The notes: generated by a model not told the origin, from the sequence alone. 64,000 nt of DNA from Chryseobacterium sp. MEBOG06 (GCF_021869765.1 NZ_CP084580.1:2604001-2668000); one strand, 5' to 3'. Counted from the first letter of the stretch, positions 8,045 to 15,581 are shown. Made by a program: numbers and translations.

Positions 8045-8073
8045 AAAATCCCGGATCATTAATCCAGGATTTT
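8045..8073 (-). terminator. terminator of the lipoprotein gene at 8119
   Basis: AAAATCCCGGAT pairs with ATCCAGGATTTT apart from one C-A mismatch, and gives a T-run on the minus strand 46 bp after the stop codon. T-runs on both sides allow bidirectional use. Confidence 0.6.
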
Positions 8074-8118
8074 TTTATTATTCTTTTTGGAAATTGAAAC
8101 CTAATTTCATTTATTATT

Positions 8119-8682
8119 CTAGTTTCCTTTAATTTTTACACCAAGGCCAAACTTAGGATTTGTCATTTCTTTACCATTCTTATCATGATATACCATAGGA
8201 TAAGTTTCAAATACAGCTTTTTCTTTTGGAATGATAACATAATATTTTCCTTTTCCATAGGAGTTAAGTAAGTTAAGAAAATAGTAAGCCTTTACTGATT
8301 GAGCCGCATCATAAGTTTCTCTGTCTACAGTGGCCTTTTGAAGCATAGAATAAACAACTTTTTTATTCTTTACAAATAAAAACATTGAGGTATTATCAGA
8401 CTCCCAGGTAAAATCATCACATATAGGTAATTTCATTCCTAACTCTTTTTCCGCTTCCGCATTCAAAGAAATTGGCATCATAATAAGTAAAGAATCCCAA
8501 TCAAAACAATGAATATCTTCCTTTAAGTTAATCACTTCTCCAATTTTATTTTCAGCATTTACTTTTGGAGACAGTTTTTCTCTAAGTTTTATCAGACATT
8601 CCTGATTATCTTGTCTCTTACAGGAAAATAAAAAGAATAGTAATACAAAAAATATGGATCTGGTACTGACGTTATTTCTCAT
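8119..8682 (-). CDS. hypothetical lipoprotein
   Basis: A 187-residue protein with a lipoprotein signal: basic start, hydrophobic FFVLLFFLF and a lipobox Cys at residue 21 (LFSC). The mature part has no recognised domain. It mixes beta strands (FLFVKNKKVVYSM, GKYYVIIPKEKAVFETY) with charged loops. It should be anchored in the envelope facing the periplasm or cell surface. It sits at the left border of the accessory island and has its own terminator. No function can be assigned. Confidence 0.85.
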   Translation of the reverse strand: MRNNVSTRSIFFVLLFFLFSCKRQDNQECLIKLREKLSPKVNAENKIGEVINLKEDIHCFDWDSLLIMMPISLNAEAEKELGMKLPICDDFTWESDNTSMFLFVKNKKVVYSMLQKATVDRETYDAAQSVKAYYFLNLLNSYGKGKYYVIIPKEKAVFETYPMVYHDKNGKEMTNPKFGLGVKIKGN

Positions 8683-8757
8683 TATTGATTAGGTTGAGTT
8701 TGATTCACTGCTTGTTCTAATCCTCAGGACTCAATAGCAATGGTTCAAAAATAGCAT

Positions 8758-8991
8758 TTATCCCTCATAATCTACTTCCCTTTCCAGGATAATCTGGTTT
8801 CTGCTCACCGTAACCAGTATTTTATCTCCTGCCTGAAAACCACATTGCTCTACCCACTTCCCTGCAATTCTTATTTCCGGGAAGTACACTATTTTGCCAT
8901 ATGCTCTTGAAAACGATTTGAGGGAAACCGTAAGGTTCCGATTGAGCAGTTCATTATATTTGTTCTGGCTCATTCTTCTTTTTCTTTTCAT
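8758..8991 (-). CDS. SymE-like toxin-family protein
   Basis: A 77-residue basic protein. Its second half reads YFPEIRIAGKWVEQCGF and QAGDKILVTVSRNQIIL, matching the SymE/AbrB-like double-psi fold pattern (P-x-I-R-x-x-G-x-W-x-x-x-x-G-F-x-x-G). SymE is a type I toxin related to AbrB antitoxins. I chose the ATG at 8991 over a TTG at 9009. The gene is divergent from an XRE regulator 150 bp away, an arrangement that suggests a regulated addiction or defence pair. An antisense RNA from the plus strand is possible but not demonstrated. Confidence 0.7.
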   Translation of the reverse strand: MKRKRRMSQNKYNELLNRNLTVSLKSFSRAYGKIVYFPEIRIAGKWVEQCGFQAGDKILVTVSRNQIILEREVDYEG

Positions 8992-9127
8992 ATTTGTTAT
9001 TTTTAGCAAATCACGAAATAATAAGGGAGCTATCTCAGTTTATGAACAGATATTTTATTCGAAGCAATGGATATTTTAGAATAAAATTTATTGATAAATA
9101 GGGCTTTCTTTTTAGAACGTAAAGTTT

Positions 9128-9135
9128 TATATTTG
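9128..9135 (+). promoter_or_regulatory. -7 promoter element for the XRE gene
   Basis: TATATTTG ends 5 bp before the ATG at 9141. If used, the mRNA would be nearly leaderless. No -33 TTG at the expected distance. Confidence 0.35.
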
Positions 9136-9140
9136 TTATT

Positions 9141-9563
9141 ATGAGTTACACAGATATGCAAAATAAGAAAATACATCAGGGTAGAAATATAAAGCGTTTC
9201 CGCGAAATGCTGGGGATCAAACAGGAAGCATTAGCTTTTGAACTGGGCGATGACTGGAACCAAAAGAAAATCTCCCTTTTAGAGCAAAAAGAAACCGTAG
9301 AATCTGATATTCTGGCGCAGGTAGCACAAATCCTCAAAGTTCCTGCAGAAGCGATTGAGAATTTTGATGAGGAATCAGCAATCAATATTATAGCCAATAC
9401 TTTCCACGATAGCGCTGTTGCAAATACTTTTACTGACGGTGGACAAGCAAATTTCCATTGTACTTTTAATCCTCTTGATAAAATGGTAGAGCTTTATGAG
9501 CGTATGCTGGAGCAGCAGAAGGAGATGATTGAGAAGTTGGAGAGGTTGATTGAGAAAAGATAA
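9141..9563 (+). CDS. XRE-family helix-turn-helix protein
   Basis: A 140-residue regulator. An HTH_3 domain spans about residues 16-75 (IKRFREMLGIKQEALAFEL, QKKISLLEQKE, ILAQVAQILKVPAEAI). A middle segment rich in Asn, Thr and His follows, and then a coiled-coil tail (LYERMLEQQKEMIEKLERLI), likely for dimerisation. Placed head-to-head with the SymE-like gene, it may repress both genes. The stop codon is followed in the same frame by the AbiH remnant, with no start between them. Confidence 0.88.
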   Translation: MSYTDMQNKKIHQGRNIKRFREMLGIKQEALAFELGDDWNQKKISLLEQKETVESDILAQVAQILKVPAEAIENFDEESAINIIANTFHDSAVANTFTDGGQANFHCTFNPLDKMVELYERMLEQQKEMIEKLERLIEKR

Positions 9564-9593
9564 CAAAAAACTCTTTTACAGAAACTAATAACT

Positions 9594-9869
9594 ATAAATC
9601 GTATAATATTAATTGGGAATGGTTTTGACCTTGCTCATGGAATGCCGACAAGCTATGGTAACTTTATAGATGATTATTGGCAAAATGCAATAGAAAAAAT
9701 CAGAAATAAACCACATTGGGAAGATGGCTTTGAAAATGATGAATTCTATATACAACCACTTCCAGAAATTTGGGAGGGTAACAATGATTATGAAGCTTTA
9801 CAATATAACTTAAGTAATATTAGCAACAACATCAATTTTAAAAATGATTTTTTTGCTGCTCTTAATAAG
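9594..9869 (+). pseudogene. N-terminal remnant of an AbiH-like phage-resistance gene
   Basis: Translated from 9594 the frame reads INRIILIGNGFDLAHG then MPTSYGNFIDDYW, the characteristic N-terminus of AbiH abortive-infection proteins. Where a start Met is expected the codon is ATA (9594-9596). Only about 90 residues remain of a family that usually exceeds 250. The frame runs into the start region of the DUF6705 gene (ATG at 9880) and stops at 9968. The gene has lost both its start and most of its length, so it is inactive. An alternative start at ATG 9642 would skip the G-x-G-F-D motif. Confidence 0.6.
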
Positions 9870-9879
9870 CTTGAATACA

Positions 9880-10446
9880 ATGAAAAAAATACTTTTTATT
9901 ATAATAATTACACTGTCGAAAGTAATAAATGCCCAGACAGTATCTTTGGAATTTATGGCGCAATGTAGAGCTGATCCATCAGTTTGTGTTGAAAATGTTG
10001 AATATGTTAAAGATATTAATAATCTTTTAAACAAATACGTTGGAACATGGAAGGGAACATTTGATGGTAAGAATTATGAATTTAATTTTATTAAAAAAGA
10101 AAATGTTGAACGTGGATCTTCAGGTATTAGATGGGATAGATTAATAGGAAGAGTTAAAATTACAGACCAGAATGGGATAGTGGAATACGATAATTTTAAT
10201 AAACCAGATAGCGAAGCTAATCTAGGTGATAACTTTTATAAAGATTTGACCGTATACCTAACAATATTTTCAGGGGCTAAAGTAGGATGTATTGATTACG
10301 GATATCTTAATTTACGGATAAAACCTGAAACACCAAACAATATGACAATTTCTTTTGTACCGGATAATGATATAGTAAAACAGGATTGTACTAATTTTCA
10401 AACGACAATACCAACGAGTGTAAAAATTAATTTAACAAAACAATAA
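9880..10446 (+). CDS. DUF6705 secreted protein, copy 1
   Basis: A 188-residue protein with a Sec signal peptide (MKKILFIIIITLSKVINAQ) and a DUF6705 domain: VKDINNLLNKYVGTWKG, KNYEFNFIKKEN, LIGRVKI, GCIDYGYLNLRIKPETP. The function of the family is unknown; the GTWKG motif resembles lipocalin-like small barrels. The upstream ATG at 9844 belongs to the AbiH remnant, so the start at 9880 that opens the signal peptide is chosen. It is a close paralogue, about two thirds identical by eye, of the gene at 12133. A terminator follows at 10481-10503. Confidence 0.82.
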   Translation: MKKILFIIIITLSKVINAQTVSLEFMAQCRADPSVCVENVEYVKDINNLLNKYVGTWKGTFDGKNYEFNFIKKENVERGSSGIRWDRLIGRVKITDQNGIVEYDNFNKPDSEANLGDNFYKDLTVYLTIFSGAKVGCIDYGYLNLRIKPETPNNMTISFVPDNDIVKQDCTNFQTTIPTSVKINLTKQ

Positions 10447-10480
10447 ATTACCTCGAGGTATTCTCTTCGAATAAATTATA

Positions 10481-10511
10481 ATCCCGGATTTTGAATCCGG
10501 GATATTTTTTT
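10481..10511 (+). terminator. terminator after DUF6705 copy 1
   Basis: ATCCCGGATT/AATCCGGGAT (10-bp stem, 3-nt loop) followed by a T-run. Nearly the same hairpin ends the paralogue at 12707. Confidence 0.8.
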
Positions 10512-10712
10512 ACCAATTTTTATTTTTTGGGCTTCAATACTTTTTTTCTCTAATTAGGGGTCAGCTCACGAAAAGTAAAAAAAAACCGGGTTAAGGATAA
10601 AATCTATAAGTATTAACCATCTGATAGGTTTTATAAATGAATTGGATTCAGTCACGAAAAATAAACTAATCTTTTTAATATTAAATTCTCACCATATATA
10701 GAATTAATTTTA

Positions 10713-10720
10713 TATTTTTG
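10713..10720 (+). promoter_or_regulatory. -7 promoter element for the large lipoprotein gene
   Basis: TATTTTTG fits TAnnTTTG 59 bp before the ATG at 10780. No clear -33 element. Confidence 0.4.
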
Positions 10721-10779
10721 CCCTCGAAAATTTTTAATATGTCATGTTTTGGCGCATTAAAAAAACACATTTATAAAAA

Positions 10780-12114
10780 ATGAAGAAAAATTATTTTACA
10801 GCTCTTATAGCTGGAAGCTTTCTCTTCCTTTCTTCTCTCCACTCCTGTATACATGAGTCCCTGGAAACTGAGATCACCAATGTTCAGCAGGATCCGGTAT
10901 TCTATATCAAAAATGAATACATGAGAGGAAAAGATATGGTTGCTGGAAAGCTTATTGAATGGGAAAAAGTAAGAGAGTACAAACATGAAGGGACCGTTGT
11001 TCTTATTACAGTACCGGTCAAAAATGAAGGAAACAGGCTTATTGAAGAGCTTACTTTCAGAATAGATAATGGTAAAGTTTCCGGGCATTTATGGAAATTT
11101 GAGTCAAATTCTGATTTTACTCCTTCAGATTACAATCTGACTGCTCATGAAATTATGGGAAAAATGACCGGAAAAGTTTCTTATACATCCCTGGAAGGCT
11201 CAATGCGTTATGAAAAGCAGATCGTAAGAGGAGAAATGATAGACGAAGTAGCTAAAAGTGGTTCAGGATCTGCTGATGCTCCAGCATGTAGAGCCTGTCA
11301 TGACAGGAATGGTGGGCTAATTATTGGGACTCCAGGAAATCCAATTGATACAGGGCCTGTTGTTATTCCTAATCCTGGAGGCAGTGGTCCAACCAATCCA
11401 TTCCCGCCGGATAACCCAACGATTCCTATTCCGGGGGTAATAATTATTCCTAATAATCCTCCAGGGAATGATCCTTGCAGTAAAATAAAAGGGCAAAAAG
11501 GTACAGCTGCTTATAATCAGAATATCAGTGACCTTAAAGGAAAAACGGGAGAGAAAAAAGAAACAGGCTATTCTCAGAAAGCAAATGGAGAATTTACTTA
11601 TCATAGTAAAGCTTCCACTAACGAAGGCTCGAACTCCCTTTCACTTCCTGATGCTACTGTTTATAAAGACGTTAGTGGTTATATGCATACCCATGTTGAT
11701 AATACTACCTATTTTGATGATGCTGGAAATGAAATTACTAGAACCGGAATAAAAATGTTTTCTCCTGCCGATGTTGATTATTTTATGGATATGCTTGCTA
11801 ATGCCCAGGCAGCAGGAAGGCCGTTAAATGATGTTTATGCAGTAATGGTAAGCACTAACTCTATTTATCAGATAAGGTTTACAGGAACAGCAGGTCAAGT
11901 TAAAACTTTTACCGATGACCAAATGAAAACTTTTTCAGATCCATATATAAAACAAATGGAAAACTCTAAAAATTTAGCATCAGATTTTTTAAAATTCTTA
12001 AAAGATAATATGGGAATTGAGGGTGTAAATTTATACAGAATACAACAGATGGGAAAAACGACTGAAATAAAATTAGGACCTGACGGTAAAACAAAAGAAT
12101 CAGATTGTCCTTAA
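10780..12114 (+). CDS. large lipoprotein with JAMM-like C-terminal motif
   Basis: A 444-residue protein. The signal ends at a lipobox Cys at residue 23 (SLHSC). An N-terminal domain (about 30-165) is followed by a CRACH segment and a Gly/Pro-rich linker of about 50 residues, then a C-terminal domain (about 235-444). The latter contains GYMHTH and, further on, MFSPADVDYF. H-x-H followed by S-x-x-D is the zinc pattern of JAB/JAMM-fold peptidases and of DUF4329-like domains, but the spacing is long, so this is a suggestion only. It sits between two DUF6705 paralogues, the second 18 bp downstream. A secreted peptidase or toxin-like role is possible; not recognised with certainty. Confidence 0.8.
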   Translation: MKKNYFTALIAGSFLFLSSLHSCIHESLETEITNVQQDPVFYIKNEYMRGKDMVAGKLIEWEKVREYKHEGTVVLITVPVKNEGNRLIEELTFRIDNGKVSGHLWKFESNSDFTPSDYNLTAHEIMGKMTGKVSYTSLEGSMRYEKQIVRGEMIDEVAKSGSGSADAPACRACHDRNGGLIIGTPGNPIDTGPVVIPNPGGSGPTNPFPPDNPTIPIPGVIIIPNNPPGNDPCSKIKGQKGTAAYNQNISDLKGKTGEKKETGYSQKANGEFTYHSKASTNEGSNSLSLPDATVYKDVSGYMHTHVDNTTYFDDAGNEITRTGIKMFSPADVDYFMDMLANAQAAGRPLNDVYAVMVSTNSIYQIRFTGTAGQVKTFTDDQMKTFSDPYIKQMENSKNLASDFLKFLKDNMGIEGVNLYRIQQMGKTTEIKLGPDGKTKESDCP

Positions 12115-12132
12115 TAATTAAAATTAAATAAT

Positions 12133-12699
12133 ATGAAAAAAATACTTTTTATCATGATAATGGCATATTCAGGAATATTCAATGCACAAATGGTATCCCT
12201 CGAATTAATGTCGCAATGCCGTTTTAATCCAACAGTTTGCCCAGAAAACTACAATTATGTAAAAGATGTAAATAATCTGCTTAATAAATATGTAGGAACC
12301 TGGAAGGGATCTTTAGAAGGGAAAAATTATGAATTTAATTTTATAAAAAAAGAAAATTTCCAAAGTGAATATACAGATGTTAAATGGGATATGTTGATAG
12401 GACGAGTTAAAATAATTGATCAGAATAGTACTGTAGAATTTGATAATTTCAGTAAGTCAGATAATGACGCAAATTGGGGAATTTATTTTCAACCAGATCT
12501 TAAAGCATATTTAGTCACCTTTTCAGGTGAAAAATCAGGATGCATAGACTATGGAAATCTATATTTACGAATAAAGCCAGAAACACCTGATCAAATGTCA
12601 ATTTATTTTTTGCCAGCTATGGATATAGTACAAAAGGATTGCAGCAATTTCCAAACGACCATGCCTACTAAAAAAACAATAAACTTATTAAAACAATAA
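12133..12699 (+). CDS. DUF6705 secreted protein, copy 2
   Basis: A 188-residue paralogue of the protein at 9880 with the same length, signal peptide (ending FNAQ) and domain motifs (YVGTWKGSLEGKNYEFNFIK, GCIDYGNLYLRIKPETP). It starts 18 bp after the large lipoprotein gene and is probably co-transcribed with it. The two copies flank the lipoprotein, as expected after a tandem duplication. Four Cys in the mature part are shared by both copies (MxQCR, TVCP/SVCV, GCIDY, DCxNFQTT), suggesting two conserved disulfides. Confidence 0.85.
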   Translation: MKKILFIMIMAYSGIFNAQMVSLELMSQCRFNPTVCPENYNYVKDVNNLLNKYVGTWKGSLEGKNYEFNFIKKENFQSEYTDVKWDMLIGRVKIIDQNSTVEFDNFSKSDNDANWGIYFQPDLKAYLVTFSGEKSGCIDYGNLYLRIKPETPDQMSIYFLPAMDIVQKDCSNFQTTMPTKKTINLLKQ

Positions 12700-12706
12700 A
12701 TTATAT

Positions 12707-12735
12707 TCCCGGATTCAAAATCCGGGATATTTTTT
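12707..12735 (+). terminator. terminator after DUF6705 copy 2
   Basis: TCCCGGATT/AATCCGGGA with a 3-nt loop and a T-run. It matches the hairpin after copy 1 and could also serve the convergent recombinase remnant. Confidence 0.75.
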
Positions 12736-12748
12736 ATGTCATTCTTTT

Positions 12749-13102
12749 TTAAGCTTCAATGTTATTTCTATCTAATTTCTGGAGAATTCTATAAATTGTA
12801 GCAGAATGGACTTTAAATGTTTCAGCTACCTGCTTAACAGGACTTCCGCTATTAATAAGGGTTTTAACAGCATCTATCTGTTCCGGACTAAATTTACTGG
12901 GTCTTCCAAATTCAACTCCATTTTTCTGTGCAAGCTTTCTGCCTGCTGAAGTTCTTTCAATAATCAGTTCTCTTTCAAACTCTGCTATTCCTGCAAATAT
13001 GGTCAAAATCATTTTTCCTCCGGGACTGGAGGAATCAGCCCAAGACTCCGACAGGGATTGGAAAGAAGCACCTGCATGATTAATTTTTTCGCAGATATTC
13101 AA
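12749..13102 (-). pseudogene. serine recombinase (resolvase), N-terminus missing
   Basis: The 117 codons align with the second part of Hin/Pin-type recombinases: GASFQSLSESWADSSSPGGK, AEFERELIIERTSAGR, GVEFGRPSKFS and a C-terminal helix-turn-helix (VKQVAETFKVHSATIYRIL). The N-terminal ~70 residues with the catalytic Ser are absent. The homology begins at the exact place (about 13100) where a plus-strand protease remnant also begins, so this is a breakpoint. The only start available is a TTG inside the domain. It is inactive as a recombinase, although the DNA-binding part could still be made. Confidence 0.8.
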
Positions 13103-13196
13103 AAATAAATCGGAAGTATGGGTTAAAAACCTGAAAAAAGATCTCTATCTGGAGGAAGCCATCCATATAGTTGAAGATCTGGAAGTAAGATCGTAA
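13101..13196 (+). pseudogene. C-terminal remnant of a Prc/S41-type protease
   Basis: The plus strand is open for 31 codons: NKSEVWVKNLKKDLYLEEA followed by IHIVEDLEVRS and TAA at 13194-13196. The KDxYLxEAxxIxxDL pattern is typical of the last helix of flavobacterial carboxy-terminal processing proteases. No protease body precedes it; the recombinase remnant begins instead. A strong terminator still follows (13230-13263). The identification rests on a short segment and is tentative. Confidence 0.45.
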
Positions 13197-13229
13197 GCCT
13201 ACTTCTTTATTCAAAATTTAAAATTACAG

Positions 13230-13270
13230 AGCTCAAAAATGTATTTCCCTACATTTTTGAGCTTTTTTTA
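13230..13270 (+). terminator. terminator after the protease remnant
   Basis: A perfect 14-bp stem (13230-13243/13250-13263) with a 6-nt loop, followed by a T-run. Confidence 0.8.
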
Positions 13271-13297
13271 TTAAAATCAAAAATTTTACATAAAATA

Positions 13298-13329
13298 TTT
13301 GCGTAGCTAAATAACTACACATATATTTG
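13298..13329 (+). promoter_or_regulatory. consensus promoter of the arsR-type gene
   Basis: TTTG at 13298-13301, 20 bp, then TATATTTG at 13322-13329: a full Bacteroidota promoter. Transcription would start near 13336, only about 12 nt before the ATG. Confidence 0.75.
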
Positions 13330-13345
13330 TAGTCAAATAACTACA
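13303..13345 (+). promoter_or_regulatory. double operator for the ArsR-type repressor
   Basis: Two near-identical palindromes, GTAGCTAAATAACTAC (13303-13318) and GTAGTCAAATAACTAC (13330-13345), spaced 27 bp start to start. They cover the spacer, the transcription start and the sequence up to the start codon. This fits autorepression by the ArsR-family product encoded next. Confidence 0.65.
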
Positions 13346-13347
13346 CG

Positions 13348-13677
13348 ATGAATTTAAGGAGAGATGTTTTTCAGGCAATTGCAGATCCTACGAGACGATC
13401 TATATTGATGTTGGTGGCGGCACAGTCGATGACAGCGGGAGCTATAGCCTCCAACTTTGATACGGCAAGACCTACCGTTTCAAAGCATCTCCAGATCCTC
13501 ACCGAATGTGAACTGCTGAGATCTGAACAAAATGGCAGAGAAGTTATCTATCACCTCAATCCCAATAAAATGAAAGAAATAGCAGATTTTATAGAGCCAT
13601 TCCGCAAAATGTGGGACGAAAAGTTCAACAAGCTGGAAAGTGTGATGAAAGCGTATCAGAACTTGAAAAAAGGATAA
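13348..13677 (+). CDS. ArsR-family transcriptional repressor
   Basis: A 109-residue winged-helix protein: [33 protein letters not shown] (recognition helix) and the wing REVIYHLNP, followed by a C-terminal dimer helix. No metal-binding Cys cluster is seen, so it is the SRPBCC-associated subtype rather than a metal sensor. It opens a same-strand cassette with SRPBCC, YdeI-like, DoxX and DUF4256 genes. Twin palindromes over its promoter point to autoregulation. Confidence 0.92.
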   Translation: MNLRRDVFQAIADPTRRSILMLVAAQSMTAGAIASNFDTARPTVSKHLQILTECELLRSEQNGREVIYHLNPNKMKEIADFIEPFRKMWDEKFNKLESVMKAYQNLKKG

Positions 13678-13791
13678 AAAGAGATAAAAGATGAGAGACG
13701 AATAGATAATAGACTTCAAATAGTATCAATTTTCTCTCACTCTCATACTCTCCAACCCTCTCACCCAAGAAACCCTCAAACACCAAAAATC

Positions 13792-14256
13792 ATGGAACTC
13801 AAAACAAAAATCCAAGCTGAAGACGGCAAACAGGAAATTTTCATTACCAGAGAATTTGATCTTCCCATAGAACTCCTTTTCAAAGCCTATACAGAAGCTG
13901 AACTTTTCGAGCAATGGATGGGAACCAAAGTCACCAAATTCGAAAACAAACAACACGGAAGTTACCGTTTCGAAACCTTAAATCCTCAAGGCGGTGTAGT
14001 TTTCAGTGCCAACGGAACCATTCATGATATTGTTCAGAATGAGAAAATCATAAGAACTTTTCAAATGGAAAATACACCTTTTCCGGTTCAGATCGAGTTT
14101 TTAGAATTTGAAAAGCTAACAGATACAACGAGTAAAATTACCATTCAAACTGTATATAAATCGGTAGATTTCAGAGACCAACATCTGAAAATGCCTTTTG
14201 CAAAGGGTATTAATATGGCACATAATCGTTTACAGGAAATAGTAGGTAGCAGATAG
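13792..14256 (+). CDS. SRPBCC/AHSA1-domain protein
   Basis: A 154-residue protein with one START-like AHSA1 domain: ITREFDLPIELLFKAYTEAE and FEQWMGTK at the N-terminus, GSYRFETLNPQGG in the middle, and a long C-terminal helix (GINMAHNRLQEIV). Such domains bind hydrophobic ligands; the ArsR-SRPBCC pairing is common, with the repressor controlling the binding protein. It follows the repressor gene by 114 bp; that spacer is a low-complexity CT-rich stretch also seen before the next gene. Confidence 0.9.
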   Translation: MELKTKIQAEDGKQEIFITREFDLPIELLFKAYTEAELFEQWMGTKVTKFENKQHGSYRFETLNPQGGVVFSANGTIHDIVQNEKIIRTFQMENTPFPVQIEFLEFEKLTDTTSKITIQTVYKSVDFRDQHLKMPFAKGINMAHNRLQEIVGSR

Positions 14257-14357
14257 TAGGTTTCAGGTTGTCAATTATAGAGATAATCTCATCCAAAAAC
14301 ACAATACTCTCCCACTCTAATACCCTAATACTCAAGAAACCCTCAAACATAAAACAC

Positions 14358-14936
14358 ATGAATCCAAAAGTTAATTTTTTCTTTAATGATGCCAAGCAAT
14401 GGCAAAAAGAGTTTGAAAAATTAAGAACAATTGCCTTAAGCACTGAGCTTGCAGAAGATTTAAAATGGGGATGTCCCTGCTATACCTATGAAGGGAAAAA
14501 TATTTTCCTGATCCACGGTTTTAAAGAATATTGTGCAATTCTCTTCTTTAAAGGAGCTTTGATGAAAGATCCTGATCAGATTTTGATTCAGCAATCTGAA
14601 AATGTACAGGCTGCAAGACAGGTTCGTTTTACTGATGTAGAGCAAATCAATGATCTGGAGGAAGTTCTTCGATCTTATATGTTTCAAGCCGTTGAAATTG
14701 AAGAATCAGGCGCTAAAGTTGAAATGAAGAAAACAAAAGAATTTGAAATAGCTGAAGAGTTTCAAAGTAAACTGGATCAGAATCCTTCATTAGAAAAAGC
14801 TTTCAAAGCTTTAACGCCAGGAAGACAGAGAGCCTACCTACTCCACTTTTCATCTGCCAAGCAGTCTAAAACCCGTGAAGCCCGCATTGAAAAATGCATT
14901 CCACAAATAATGGACGGAATAGGATTAAACGACTAA
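14358..14936 (+). CDS. YdeI/OmpD-associated family protein (DUF1801)
   Basis: A 192-residue protein with a DUF1801 fold (LKWGCPCYTYEGKNIFLIHG, YCAILFFKGALM) and a C-terminal OmdA-like helical segment (KAFKALTPGRQRAYLLHF, then KQSKTREARIEKC). I start at ATG 14358; the frame runs back to a TTG at 14268, but the extra residues are low-complexity leader. The function is unknown. It lies 101 bp after the SRPBCC gene and 18 bp before the DoxX gene in the same cassette. Confidence 0.88.
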   Translation: MNPKVNFFFNDAKQWQKEFEKLRTIALSTELAEDLKWGCPCYTYEGKNIFLIHGFKEYCAILFFKGALMKDPDQILIQQSENVQAARQVRFTDVEQINDLEEVLRSYMFQAVEIEESGAKVEMKKTKEFEIAEEFQSKLDQNPSLEKAFKALTPGRQRAYLLHFSSAKQSKTREARIEKCIPQIMDGIGLND

Positions 14937-14954
14937 CTATAAAAAAAACAGATC

Positions 14955-15353
14955 ATGAACACCCCTCAACAATCACAAAAAAGAACAAAGATTATTTATT
15001 GGATATTTACCCTATGGATGGCTCTGGGAATGGTTTCCACCGCCATTGTCCAACTGCTGAAAAGTAAAGATGAATTGCTCAATTTTACCAATCTCGGCTA
15101 TCCTTCTTATCTGATGACCATCATTGGAGTTTGGAAAATCCTGGGCGTTATTGCCATATTGATCCCGAAACGTCTTTTATTAAAAGAATGGGCATATGCC
15201 GGCTTTTTCTTCGTCATGTCAGGAGCTGTAATTTCCCATCTGATTGTGAGTGACCCAGCAGGAAGAACTTTTCCCGCAGTATTATTATTTGTGCTGGTTC
15301 TTATTTCCTGGTATTTCAGACCTGCAGATAGAAAAATCACTATTATTGATTAA
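14955..15353 (+). CDS. DoxX-like membrane protein
   Basis: A 132-residue protein with four hydrophobic helices (about 13-33, 50-70, 76-96, 103-122), matching the DoxX-like family. The conserved helix-2 segment YLMTIIGVWKILGVIAIL is present. The exact activity of these small membrane proteins is unclear. It follows the YdeI-like gene by 18 bp and is likely co-transcribed. Confidence 0.88.
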   Translation: MNTPQQSQKRTKIIYWIFTLWMALGMVSTAIVQLLKSKDELLNFTNLGYPSYLMTIIGVWKILGVIAILIPKRLLLKEWAYAGFFFVMSGAVISHLIVSDPAGRTFPAVLLFVLVLISWYFRPADRKITIID

Positions 15354-15581
15354 TAATTTGAATATTAAAAGTTATTTAAAGGTTTAATAAAATCACAAAA
15401 CCTTCCGTTTCTATAAAACATTTAAACCCAATAAAATAATTTCAGAATAATTTTAAAGATAAAGAGTCAGAAATTTTATCGAAGATAAAATCCTTGCCCA
15501 TAAACAAACCCTCATTGGCGAAAATTGCGCCTTTGCGATTTCCAACAACACAATACAACAAACTATAAAACAGAATTTAAT

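Larger units (their letters stand above)
7562..8118. other. 557-bp gap made mostly of repeats
   Basis: Two near-identical 112-bp direct repeats (7579-7690, 7898-8009) flank a spacer, and a fold-back element (7676-7813) starts at the end of copy 1. A terminator closes the gap at 8045-8073. No credible gene. Confidence 0.65.
10447..10779. other. 333-bp gap before the large lipoprotein gene
   Basis: It holds the terminator at 10481-10511, AT-rich sequence, and a -7-like element at 10713-10720. No gene seen. Confidence 0.6.

Noticed and set aside
11280..11310. CxxCH haem-binding motif in the large lipoprotein
   Set aside because: One CRACH in a linker-like region of a non-cytochrome protein; haem attachment is not supported.
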